From: Thermodesulfobacterium sp.
GTDB lineage: Bacteria; Desulfobacterota; Thermodesulfobacteria; Thermodesulfobacteriales; Thermodesulfobacteriaceae
Length of the DNA stretch: 64,000 nucleotides
Direction of reading: 5' to 3'
Assembly (NCBI GenBank): GCA_017656385.1
Contig: JACDNX010000007.1
Span: forward strand, 37,378-101,377
In this document: in pieces, positions 45,069 to 52,896 of the stretch
How positions within the stretch are numbered: the stretch's first letter is position 1
Layout of the letters: each line of letters opens with the position of its first letter
Notes under the pieces: generated by a model
Told to the model about the DNA's origin: nothing
Seen by the model: the letters and a program-made list of their open reading frames with translations, nothing else
The model's database searches: none
Program-made: the position numbers and the translations under genes

Positions 45069-45455
45069 ATGTATAATGCGGAAAAAGTGATACCTTTTAT
45101 AATTGTTCTAATTGTATTTTTTACTATACCTATGTGGTTAAATTTTGGAAGATTAGAAGCCATTCCACAACCAGAACTTCCTAAGAAAGAGAAAAAGTGT
45201 ATAGAGTCAAAAGAATACATGAGAGCCTATCATATGAAATTATTGGATAATTGGAGAAAAAAAGCTATTCGTGAAAATCAGCATGTATATGTAGCAAGTG
45301 ATGGAAAGACACATACTATAAGCCTGCAGAGAACCTGTATGAAATGTCACACCAATAAAGAAAAATTTTGTGATAAATGTCATGATTTTGTGATAACACA
45401 CCCAGATTGCTGGGATTGCCATATTGCACCGGAGGTGGCGAAAAAATGGCAATAA
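45069..45455 (+). CDS. dsrJ: DsrJ, triheme cytochrome c subunit
   Basis: 128 residues with an uncleaved N-terminal membrane anchor (about residues 7-27) and three CxxCH motifs in the last third: CMKCH, CDKCH and CWDCH. This small triheme, periplasm-facing subunit is specific to Dsr complexes. It starts 3 bases after dsrK and its 3' end overlaps the dsrO start by 10 bases. Confidence 0.96.
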   Translation: MYNAEKVIPFIIVLIVFFTIPMWLNFGRLEAIPQPELPKKEKKCIESKEYMRAYHMKLLDNWRKKAIRENQHVYVASDGKTHTISLQRTCMKCHTNKEKFCDKCHDFVITHPDCWDCHIAPEVAKKWQ

Positions 45456-46240
45456 AAAGAAGAGATTTTCTAAAATTAACAGGTTTAACTTTATTAGGAA
45501 CTGCAGCTTCTGCTGCAGTTGGAGACTTATTAACAAGGGGAGAAGTTAAGGCACAGGAATATACATCTCCCCCGGAAGCTTTAAAAGGTAAAAGATGGGC
45601 AATGGTAATTGATGTAAAGAAATGTAAAGAAGGTCAAAAAAAGGGATGTGGAAAGAAATGTATTGAAGTTTGTCATTATTTACACAATGTTCCATCAATT
45701 CCTGATAAAAAGAAAGAAATAAAATGGATTTGGGAAGATAAGTTTGAACATGCTTTTCCGGAACAAGCAGATGAATATCTAAAAGAAGTTTTTAAAGATG
45801 TGCCTTTCTTACTTTTATGTAATCAGTGTGATGATCCACCTTGTGTAAGGGTCTGCCCTACACAAGCCACTTTTAAGAGAGAAGATGGAATTGTAATGAT
45901 GGACTTTCATAGATGTATAGGATGCCGTTTCTGTATGGCTGCTTGTCCCTTTGGAGCAAGATCTTTTAACTGGTTTGATCCTCGTCCTTATGTTAAAAAA
46001 GTTAATCCTGAATACCCCACTCGTATGAAGGGTGTTGTTGAAAAATGTATGTTCTGTTATGAAAGATTGGCTCAAGGTAAAATTCCTGCTTGTGTTGAAG
46101 CTTGTCCAGCTAATGCCCTAATTTTTGGAGATTTAGCTGATGAAAATTCTGAAGTTAGTAAGATTCTTAAAGAAAGGATTGCTATTAGAAGAAAAGCAGA
46201 ATTAGGAACTCACCCATCTGTATTCTATTTAATAGATTAA
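45446..46240 (+). CDS. dsrO: DsrO, periplasmic iron-sulfur subunit with Tat signal
   Basis: 264 residues from ATG 45446, which has GGAGG 11 bases upstream; an ORF reading from 45407 is longer but lacks a ribosome site. The twin-arginine signal is KRRDFLKLTGLTLLG, so it is exported folded. Four cysteine clusters of the NrfC/DmsB ferredoxin type follow, including CNQCDDPPCVRVCP, CIGCRFCMAACPFG and CMFCYERLAQGKIPACVEACP. Partner of DsrP. Confidence 0.96.
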   Translation: MAIKRRDFLKLTGLTLLGTAASAAVGDLLTRGEVKAQEYTSPPEALKGKRWAMVIDVKKCKEGQKKGCGKKCIEVCHYLHNVPSIPDKKKEIKWIWEDKFEHAFPEQADEYLKEVFKDVPFLLLCNQCDDPPCVRVCPTQATFKREDGIVMMDFHRCIGCRFCMAACPFGARSFNWFDPRPYVKKVNPEYPTRMKGVVEKCMFCYERLAQGKIPACVEACPANALIFGDLADENSEVSKILKERIAIRRKAELGTHPSVFYLID

Positions 46241-46264
46241 AACTCTTAAAGGAGAGGTGTAAAT

Positions 46265-47455
46265 ATGTTAGAAAAGGCACTGAAAGGAAGTAAAAAATAT
46301 TGGCTATGGGTCTTATTTTTACTTTCTATTATTTTTATAGGATTTCTTTGTTACCTCTATCAATTTAAAGTAGGATTAGGAATTACAGGAATGAGTAGAG
46401 ATGTTTCTTGGGGATTTTATATTGCTAATTTTACCTTTTTAGTTGGAGTAGCTGCAGGAGCTGTTATGATAGTTCTTCCTTATTATTGGCATAACTATAA
46501 AGAGTATGGAAAAATTACAGTATTAGGAGAATTTCTTGCTGTTGCAGCAGTTACTATGTGTATTCTTTTTGTATTTGTAGACCTTGGTCAACCTATGAGA
46601 GTATTTAATGTTGTTAGATTCCCCACTCCTAATTCTATAATGTTTTACGATGTAATTGTTCTTAGTGGATATCTTTTATTAAATTTAATTTGTGGGTGGA
46701 CAGTTTTACATTCAGAATACAAAGGAACCAAATATCCCTCTTGGTTAAAACCAATTATTTACTTAGCTATTGTCTGGGCACCAAGTATTCACATTGTTAC
46801 TGCTTTCCTCTATCAGGGCTTACCTGGGCGTCACTTTTGGTTAACTGCGGTTATGGCTCCAAGATTTTTAGCTTCTGCTTTTTCAGCAGGTCCAGCTTTA
46901 GTTTTAGTAGCAGCTTTATTATTAAAAAAAGTAGCAAATTTTGACCCTGGCAAAAAAGCTATTGATTCTTTAGCAAAAACTGTTGCTTATGCTTTTATTA
47001 TAAATGTTCTTTTGTTTATTTTTGAATTATTTACAGCATTTTATAGTGGTATTCATAGTCACCAAGCACCTATTAAATATTTATTTGTAGGTTTAGAAGG
47101 ACATGCTGAATGGGTTCCTTTTATGTGGGTTGCTACCATTTTGGCAATTATTGGAATCCTTCTTCTTGTAATTCCTTATACCAGAAAAAATGAGACTACT
47201 TTAGTTCTGGCGTGTATTGCTGTTTTTATTTCATGCTGGATTGATAAAGGAATAGGTTTAATTACCGGAGGATATACTCCTACACCGTTTGAAACAATAA
47301 CACCCTATAAACCTACTTTGCCTGAAATTGGAATTACTTTAGGTGTTTGGGCTATTGGATTTCTGATTATGACCATTCTTTATAAAATTGTTTTAGAAGT
47401 TAAATCTTCTAAAGAATTAGTAGTAAAATACGAAGGGGTTTTGTATAAAAAGTAA
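46265..47455 (+). CDS. dsrP: DsrP, NrfD-family integral membrane subunit
   Basis: 396 residues with about ten hydrophobic helices, NrfD/PsrC fold. GMSRDVSWGFYIANFTFLVGVAAGAVM near residue 40 and LFVDLGQPMRVFNVVRFPTPNSIMFYD near 100 are typical. It faces DsrO and is presumed to oxidise or reduce menaquinone. Last subunit gene; a strong hairpin follows 17 bases downstream. Confidence 0.96.
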   Translation: MLEKALKGSKKYWLWVLFLLSIIFIGFLCYLYQFKVGLGITGMSRDVSWGFYIANFTFLVGVAAGAVMIVLPYYWHNYKEYGKITVLGEFLAVAAVTMCILFVFVDLGQPMRVFNVVRFPTPNSIMFYDVIVLSGYLLLNLICGWTVLHSEYKGTKYPSWLKPIIYLAIVWAPSIHIVTAFLYQGLPGRHFWLTAVMAPRFLASAFSAGPALVLVAALLLKKVANFDPGKKAIDSLAKTVAYAFIINVLLFIFELFTAFYSGIHSHQAPIKYLFVGLEGHAEWVPFMWVATILAIIGILLLVIPYTRKNETTLVLACIAVFISCWIDKGIGLITGGYTPTPFETITPYKPTLPEIGITLGVWAIGFLIMTILYKIVLEVKSSKELVVKYEGVLYKK

Positions 47456-47471
47456 TTTAGATTAACCTATT

Positions 47472-47495
47472 AGGGGAGTCTTCCTCCCCTCTTTT
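47472..47495 (+). terminator. Intrinsic terminator after dsrP
   Basis: AGGGGAG, 5-base loop TCTTC, CTCCCCT, then CTTTTTC. A compact 7-bp stem with T-run, ending the dsr transcript or partly limiting read-through into cbiA, which begins 9 bases later. Confidence 0.85.
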
Positions 47496-47503
47496 TCTTC
47501 TCT

Positions 47504-48901
47504 ATGAAAGTCTTTTATAACATTCCTCGTGTGCTTATTTCATCTCATAAGGGTGGAGCAGGTAAAACTGTCTTTACTATCGGTTTAATTTCTGCCCTTA
47601 AATCCTTAGGACTTAATTTAGCTGCTTTTAAAAAGGGACCTGATTACATAGATGCAGGTTGGTTGAGCAAAATTTCAAAAACTTCTTGTAGAAACTTAGA
47701 TTTGTTTCTATTTGACGAGAAAGACAATCTATATTCTTTTTATGCAGGCTCAAAAAATTGTGAACTTGCCGTTATTGAAGGAAATAGGGGACTTTTTGAC
47801 GGACTTGATATATTTGGAAGTTGTAGTACTGCAAAACTTGCTCAAATCTTAAAAGCTCCCATAATTTTAGTTTTGGACTGTACCAAAACCACTAGAAGTC
47901 TTGCAGCGTTGGTAAAAGGATTTCTGGAATTTGAAAAAGGAATAGAAATAAAAGGTGTGATACTCAATAAAATAGCAAGACCAAGACACGAAAATATAAT
48001 TAGAAATTCTGTAGAATATTATACAAACATTAAAGTATTAGGTGCTATTCCAAAAATTAAAAATTTACCCACAGAAAGACATTTGGGATTGATTACCTCT
48101 TATGAATATAATGATAAAACTTTTTTAGAACAACTGCAAAAAATAATAAAAGAAAATGTGGATATAGAAGAAATATTAAAAATCAGTAAAAATGTGTCCA
48201 CCTTAGAAATAGAAATACCTCAAATTGAGGATAATATAAATTACAGAGGTATTAAAATTGGTGTATTTAAAGACGAAGCCTTTCAATTTTATTATCCTGA
48301 AAATCTGGAATTTTTAGCTAAATTGGGAGCAGAATTAATTTTTATTAATGCACTTAAAGATAAAAAATTACCTAATGTTTCAGCTTTATATTTAGGAGGT
48401 GGGTTTCCTGAAATAAAGGCTGAAGAATTGTCTGAAAATAAAGAACTTTTAAAGGAAGTAAACGATGCTATACTTGAAGGAATGCCAGTTTATGCGGAAT
48501 GTGGAGGTTTAATGTATTTAGGAGAAAAAATTATATGGAATGAAAAAGAATATCCCATGAGCAAAGTTTTGCCGATAACATTTATTGTAGAAAGGTTTCC
48601 ACAGGGACATGGATATATAATAGCCAAAGTAAAAGAAAAAAATCCTTATTTTGATGTAGGTACTTCAATAAAGGGACACGAATTTCACTATTCTAAACCT
48701 GTTGAAACAAAAATTGATAAAAAGTTTAAGTTTGTGTTTGAGTTAGAGAAGGGTAATGGATTTGATGGAAAAAGAGATGGAATTTTATATAAAAATTTAT
48801 TTGCAACCTATACCCATATTCATATTTTTAGTGTAAAATGTTGGGCAGTAAATTTTTTAAAAAAAGCACAGGAGTTTAAAGAGCAAAATAAAAATAATTA
48901 A
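47504..48901 (+). CDS. dsrN: Cobyrinate a,c-diamide synthase family amidase (DsrN-like)
   Basis: 465 residues of the CbiA/CobB family. The N-terminal dethiobiotin-synthetase-like ATP domain has SSHKGGAGKTVFTIGLI, KKGPDYIDAGWL and EGNRGLFDG. The C-terminal class I glutamine amidotransferase-like domain has YLGGGFPEI and the nucleophile in VYAECGGLMYLGE near residue 332. In sulfate and sulfur oxidisers the paralogue DsrN amidates siroheme to the siroamide of DsrAB. Its place next to dsrP and the absence of other cobalamin genes favour DsrN over corrin synthesis. Confidence 0.82.
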   Translation: MKVFYNIPRVLISSHKGGAGKTVFTIGLISALKSLGLNLAAFKKGPDYIDAGWLSKISKTSCRNLDLFLFDEKDNLYSFYAGSKNCELAVIEGNRGLFDGLDIFGSCSTAKLAQILKAPIILVLDCTKTTRSLAALVKGFLEFEKGIEIKGVILNKIARPRHENIIRNSVEYYTNIKVLGAIPKIKNLPTERHLGLITSYEYNDKTFLEQLQKIIKENVDIEEILKISKNVSTLEIEIPQIEDNINYRGIKIGVFKDEAFQFYYPENLEFLAKLGAELIFINALKDKKLPNVSALYLGGGFPEIKAEELSENKELLKEVNDAILEGMPVYAECGGLMYLGEKIIWNEKEYPMSKVLPITFIVERFPQGHGYIIAKVKEKNPYFDVGTSIKGHEFHYSKPVETKIDKKFKFVFELEKGNGFDGKRDGILYKNLFATYTHIHIFSVKCWAVNFLKKAQEFKEQNKNN

Positions 48902-48916
48902 AAAGGGAGGTGTGAT

Positions 48917-49105
48917 ATGGTTGAAATTACTATTAATTATGACACCTGTGAAGCTTGTGGTTCCTGTATAGACTCTTGTCCCGCTCAGGTGTATGACAAA
49001 GGAGATGATGATAAGCCTATTGTAGCAAGGCCTGATGAGTGCATGGTTTGCATGACCTGTGTAGAAGTCTGTCCAACGGGATCTATTACAGTTCAGGAAC
49101 TTTAA
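48917..49105 (+). CDS. 2x[4Fe-4S] ferredoxin
   Basis: 62 residues with CEACGSCIDSCPAQVYD and CMVCMTCVEVCPTGSI, two full [4Fe-4S] motifs and nothing else. A strong GGGAGGTG site precedes it. Position after dsrN suggests service to sulfite reduction, but no direct evidence. A terminator follows. Confidence 0.92.
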   Translation: MVEITINYDTCEACGSCIDSCPAQVYDKGDDDKPIVARPDECMVCMTCVEVCPTGSITVQEL

Positions 49106-49118
49106 ATTAAAAAAATTT

Positions 49119-49143
49119 TAAGGGGGGATATTCCCCCTTTTTA
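49119..49143. terminator. Bidirectional terminator between ferredoxin and coaD
   Basis: AAGGGGG, short AT loop, CCCCCTTTTT on the plus strand; the complementary strand ends in a T-rich run as well. It lies between convergent genes and touches the coaD stop. Confidence 0.82.
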
Positions 49144-49638
49144 TTTAAACTTCTCTCTTAATTTTTCAGCTACAACCCTTGGAACTAAATCGTCAATATT
49201 TCCACCAAATTTAGCTACTTCTTTTACAATAGAAGAACTTAAAAATATCCATTTGAGACTGGTTAAAAGGAAAATCGTATCAATGCTGTTTGAGAGTTTT
49301 CTATTCATCAAAGCTAATTGCATTTCGTATTCAAAATCAGAAACAGCCCTTAATCCTCTTATTATTGCAGAGGCTGATTTTTTTTGAGCAAAATCTATTA
49401 ATAATCCAGAAAAAGCTTCGACTTTAACCCTATCACTCTCTGAAAGTTCTTTTACTGCTTCTTTTACTAAAAAAATTCTTTCTTCAACAGAAAAAAGAGG
49501 TGTTTTCTGTGGATTTTCTCCTACAGCAACTATTACTAAATCAAACAATTTCAGAGCTCTTTTTATTATATCTAAATGTCCGTTGGTAATAGGATCAAAA
49601 GTTCCGGGATAAATACCTATTTTTTTATTCTTCCCCAC
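49141..49638 (-). CDS. coaD: Phosphopantetheine adenylyltransferase
   Basis: Penultimate step of coenzyme A synthesis. [19 protein letters not shown] holds the TxGH nucleotidyltransferase motif; [21 protein letters not shown] and the ISSSxVKE-type [13 protein letters not shown] follow. About 165 residues from GTG 49638 (AAAGG eight bases upstream); a TTG at 49656 is in frame. The start overlaps the upstream WPF-repeat gene. Confidence 0.94.
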   Translation of the reverse strand: MGKNKKIGIYPGTFDPITNGHLDIIKRALKLFDLVIVAVGENPQKTPLFSVEERIFLVKEAVKELSESDRVKVEAFSGLLIDFAQKKSASAIIRGLRAVSDFEYEMQLALMNRKLSNSIDTIFLLTSLKWIFLSSSIVKEVAKFGGNIDDLVPRVVAEKLREKFK

Positions 49639-51103
49639 TATTCTTACCTTTAACAAGATTAATAAAAAATAGTTTAATTCTGGATTTCCCTTCTATTTTA
49701 CCCAATCCCAGTAGCCCTTCTAAAATTTCTATATAGTTTGTATCGGGACCACTAACTGTTCTAAAAATAAAAGCTAATTCTTGCACACTTCTTTGCTTAA
49801 ACTTCTCATATCTATAAAGCCCCCATAATAGTTTGAAAAAGATATAATCATTTTTTTGATAGTATTCCCATAACTTCAAAAAGGCACTATAATTTCTTTC
49901 CAATCCTTCATCATAAAAAGGTAAAATTGCTGGAAAATAGTAAAATTGAGTACTATGGTTGTTCTCGTACCCATATACTAAAGGCCAAATACGATATTCT
50001 TTTTGTAAAAGCTTATTAGTTTGTTCAGTATATCTATATTTTGAGAAAATCATAAATCTATGTTCTCTTTCATCAAATCTCAATTTTTTTTGAGTTAGAT
50101 GATCTTCTTTATAAAAATACAAAGGCCAGATGAAGAAATAATCAAAACTTCCATTTTTTTTCACATACCCATAAAAGGGCCAGTATCTTCTTCCTTCAAT
50201 TCCTTCTCCTTCTATTTTTCTATAAAAGGGCCAGGGTGCATCCAGCTGGTGGTAATTATAGGTTTTTGCATAAACTTTTTGAAAAAAGGGCCAGAGAATA
50301 ATTTTTTTGTTATAACTGTCTGTATCCTCTTTAATGTAAAAGGGGAACACTATTAATTTATCCGAATAATCACCCTCAAAATCTTTAAAGCGATTTCTGA
50401 TATAAAAAGGCCAAAGAAAAAATTCTCTTTCTGTATCACCTTCCTTAAAATGGCCAAAAAAGGGCCATATTTTAAACCCACTATACTCAGAAGAATCGGA
50501 CTTTTTTTTATCTTTAACAGTTCTTATAAAGGGCCAGAGATAGTTAGAAGCTATATGGTCTTTATATTCAATCTTGCTATAAATAGGCCAGAGAACAAAA
50601 GTTATCTCCTTTTTACCAAATCTATTTTTAAATTTTCCATAGATAGGAAAAAGACCTCCGTAGGTTTCATTTTGAGCCGTTTCTCCCCAGAAAATAGGGA
50701 AAAAATCAAAGTGTTTATTTTCTTTTCTTTCTTCTGGAGTTTTAACCCAAGTTTTATTGATTAAAGGAATGATTTTTAAAGATGTAGTTTCATTGTCTGA
50801 TCTGTAAACTCCTAAGGGTGAAAGAAAATAACTTCTTTTCTCTTTATGATTTTTTACAGAAGAATAAAATGGTCTGAAAGATGTGCCATTTTCTTCAGGA
50901 TATGAATATTTATAAAAAAATGGTCCAGCAATTTCTAATCTTTTAATTTTATTAACTTTATTCTTACTATAAACTACAAAAGGCCAAAGGTTAATACGTT
51001 TTTCAAAACTATCTTCATAAGAAAATAGGCAAGACACAGAAAATAACAGAAATACCAAGCTACAAATGAAAAAAAGTATTAGATTAGTAAATTTGTGCAT
51101 CAA
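49625..51103 (-). CDS. Exported protein with about ten WPF/WPL repeats, function unknown
   Basis: 492 residues. N-terminal signal peptide (about 1-29, ending [11 protein letters not shown]). The rest is made of 25-40-residue units, each holding a hydrophobic strand with WPF, WPI or WPL ([68 protein letters not shown]), separated by charged loops. Variants without Trp (FFPIF, VFPFY, ILPFY) extend the pattern. The spacing fits a beta-rich envelope protein, perhaps a barrel or solenoid. I do not recognise the family. It is divergent from pilNOPQ. Confidence 0.8.
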   Translation of the reverse strand: MMHKFTNLILFFICSLVFLLFSVSCLFSYEDSFEKRINLWPFVVYSKNKVNKIKRLEIAGPFFYKYSYPEENGTSFRPFYSSVKNHKEKRSYFLSPLGVYRSDNETTSLKIIPLINKTWVKTPEERKENKHFDFFPIFWGETAQNETYGGLFPIYGKFKNRFGKKEITFVLWPIYSKIEYKDHIASNYLWPFIRTVKDKKKSDSSEYSGFKIWPFFGHFKEGDTEREFFLWPFYIRNRFKDFEGDYSDKLIVFPFYIKEDTDSYNKKIILWPFFQKVYAKTYNYHQLDAPWPFYRKIEGEGIEGRRYWPFYGYVKKNGSFDYFFIWPLYFYKEDHLTQKKLRFDEREHRFMIFSKYRYTEQTNKLLQKEYRIWPLVYGYENNHSTQFYYFPAILPFYDEGLERNYSAFLKLWEYYQKNDYIFFKLLWGLYRYEKFKQRSVQELAFIFRTVSGPDTNYIEILEGLLGLGKIEGKSRIKLFFINLVKGKNSGEE

Positions 51104-51219
51104 AAATTATATTATATTTTATAGTAGAATTAAAGTCAATATACTATTTTAAATCTGTGGTTTCAAATTCTAAGTTTAAAAAGGTTTAAATTTGAAAACA
51201 CACAAAAGGTTTAAAATTC

Positions 51220-51248
51220 TTGACTTATTTTAATTTGATTCATATAAT
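51220..51248 (+). promoter_or_regulatory. Promoter of pilNOPQ
   Basis: TTGACT (51220-51225), 17-base spacer, TATAAT (51243-51248): the best sigma-70 match seen in the window. It lies 31 bases before the pilN start. Confidence 0.75.
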
Positions 51249-51279
51249 AAAATTTTAAAAATTTTTGAAGAAATAAAAC

Positions 51280-51819
51280 ATGATAATAAAGTTTAATTTA
51301 CTGCCTAAAAAAGAGCCAGTAAAACTTGAAGAAGTAAAGAAAAAATATGTCTTCTTAAGAACTTTCTTGATTGTTTTTATAGTTGTTATTACTACCATTG
51401 TGGTAGAAGGATTTCGTTTAGGATATACTTTAAAAAGTTTAAAAGAGGAAAAGATAAAAAAAGAAAAAAAACTTGCTGAATACAAAAAAATTGCTCAAAA
51501 AGTAAAATTTTTAGAAAAAGAAACAGAAGAAATAAAAAAGCGCATTTCAACTATTATTAATCTCAAAAAAAGTCAAGGAAGGGGGCTTCAGAAATTAGAA
51601 GTTTTATTAGAAAATATAGGCAGAAATAAAATTGTTTTAACTGAACTTTCAATAGAGCCCTCTAAAGCAGAGATGAATGGTGTAAGTTCTGATTTAAAAA
51701 ATATAGCTAATTATTTAAAAAATCTGGAAAATCGGAGAGATATAATAAAAGAGGTGTCGTTAAGAAAAACAGAAAAAAAAGAGGTATATATAGAATTTAA
51801 AGCAGGAGTATTGTTTTAA
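51280..51819 (+). CDS. pilN: Type IV pilus assembly protein PilN
   Basis: 179 residues: short cytoplasmic N-terminus with the conserved INLLP-like motif (KFNLLPKKE), one membrane helix (about 26-46), a lysine-rich coiled coil (about 50-100) and a small periplasmic domain. PilN's N-terminus binds PilM. No pilM is found upstream; the divergent WPF gene occupies that place. First gene of a tightly packed pilNOPQ run. Confidence 0.88.
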   Translation: MIIKFNLLPKKEPVKLEEVKKKYVFLRTFLIVFIVVITTIVVEGFRLGYTLKSLKEEKIKKEKKLAEYKKIAQKVKFLEKETEEIKKRISTIINLKKSQGRGLQKLEVLLENIGRNKIVLTELSIEPSKAEMNGVSSDLKNIANYLKNLENRRDIIKEVSLRKTEKKEVYIEFKAGVLF

Positions 51820-51822
51820 AAT

Positions 51823-52428
51823 ATGAAAGCTCTGCTAGAAAAACTTCAAACTTGGGAAGAAACTGCTACTAAAAGAGAAAAGTTTTTAATCGTTTTTGTT
51901 TCTGTGTTAGTACCTCTTTTTTTATTTTATCAATTTTACTATGTTCAGGCTAAAGAAAAAATAAACATTTTAAGAGAAGATGTCAAAAAATTGGACTTAG
52001 AAATTAAAAAATATGAAAACTCAGTAAAGAAAATAAAAGTTTTAGAAGTTCAGATGAAACAGAGACGAGAATTTTTAAACAGAATAAAAAAAATTCTTCC
52101 CTCTGAAAAAGAAATTCCTGATATTCTGAGACAAATTTCTGACCTTGCTAAGGAGAACAATTTGGAGATAATCACTTTTGAACCAGGTAAGGAAAAACCT
52201 CAAGATTACTATAATATAATTCCTCTTAAAATGGAGATTGAAGGTAGATTTAGCAATATTGTTAATTTTTTAAATTCTATAGAAAGTCTTCAAAGATTGG
52301 TGGTATTAAATGATATCAAATTTCAGATTAAAAATAATCAGCTAAATGCTATGGCTACCTTTCATACCTTTAAATATACGGGAGTTCCTTTAAAAAAGAA
52401 AGAAACTAAAAAAGGAAAAAAAAGATAA
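51823..52428 (+). CDS. pilO: Type IV pilus assembly protein PilO
   Basis: 201 residues with one membrane helix (about 20-40), a coiled coil (KINILREDVKKLDLEIKKYEN) and a ferredoxin-like periplasmic domain containing ILRQISDLAKENNLEIITFEP and PLKMEIEGRFSNIVNFLNSIE, typical of PilO. Forms the inner-membrane alignment complex with PilN. Three bases after pilN. Confidence 0.9.
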   Translation: MKALLEKLQTWEETATKREKFLIVFVSVLVPLFLFYQFYYVQAKEKINILREDVKKLDLEIKKYENSVKKIKVLEVQMKQRREFLNRIKKILPSEKEIPDILRQISDLAKENNLEIITFEPGKEKPQDYYNIIPLKMEIEGRFSNIVNFLNSIESLQRLVVLNDIKFQIKNNQLNAMATFHTFKYTGVPLKKKETKKGKKR

Positions 52429-52890
52429 ATGAAGCGTATTACAATAGTTTTATTATTTGTATTGTTGGGAGTTATTGGTTGTTCACATAAAGAAGAAAAT
52501 AAGATAACAACTAAAGGTTTTACTAAAAAAGCCGAAAAAGAAGATATAGAGCTAAAAAAATGGATAAAGGCATTAGAAGAAAAACCTTATAAAATTAACA
52601 TACAAAAGCTTAAAAATCCATTTGTATCTCCCGAAATTTTAAAATTAGTAACAGCAAGAAAAGAAAAAATACCTTTAGAATTAGTAGGTATTTTAGAAAA
52701 AAACGGTGAAAGAATTGCCTTACTCCAAGATAATACCAAAAAAGGTTATATAGTTAAAACTGGTAATAGGATAGGTAATATTGCGATATTGGAAATAGGT
52801 TTAGACTATGTATTAATTGAGGAAGAAGAAATAAATATTTATGGAGAAAAAGAAAAGAATAAAAGAATTTTATACCTTAAAAAGGAGTAA
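52429..52890 (+). CDS. pilP: Type IV pilus lipoprotein PilP
   Basis: 153 residues. Signal peptide with lipobox LLGVIGC, lipidated Cys near residue 18. The C-terminal HR-like domain includes LKNPFVSPEI, PLELVGILEKNGERIALLQDNTKKGYIVKTGNRIGN, the PilP hallmark that contacts the secretin. Directly follows pilO (no gap). Confidence 0.9.
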   Translation: MKRITIVLLFVLLGVIGCSHKEENKITTKGFTKKAEKEDIELKKWIKALEEKPYKINIQKLKNPFVSPEILKLVTARKEKIPLELVGILEKNGERIALLQDNTKKGYIVKTGNRIGNIAILEIGLDYVLIEEEEINIYGEKEKNKRILYLKKE

Positions 52891-52896
52891 ACCAAG

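Noticed and set aside
45407..45445. Upstream start for dsrO
   Set aside because: It would place 13 residues before the Tat motif inside dsrJ; GGAGG and ATG 45446 fit better.
50100..51000. Recurrent AAAGGGCCA-like DNA motif, looking like a repeat array
   Set aside because: It is the antisense of WPF codons in the repeat protein; spacing varies and follows the protein repeat, so it is not CRISPR or a DNA-level satellite.
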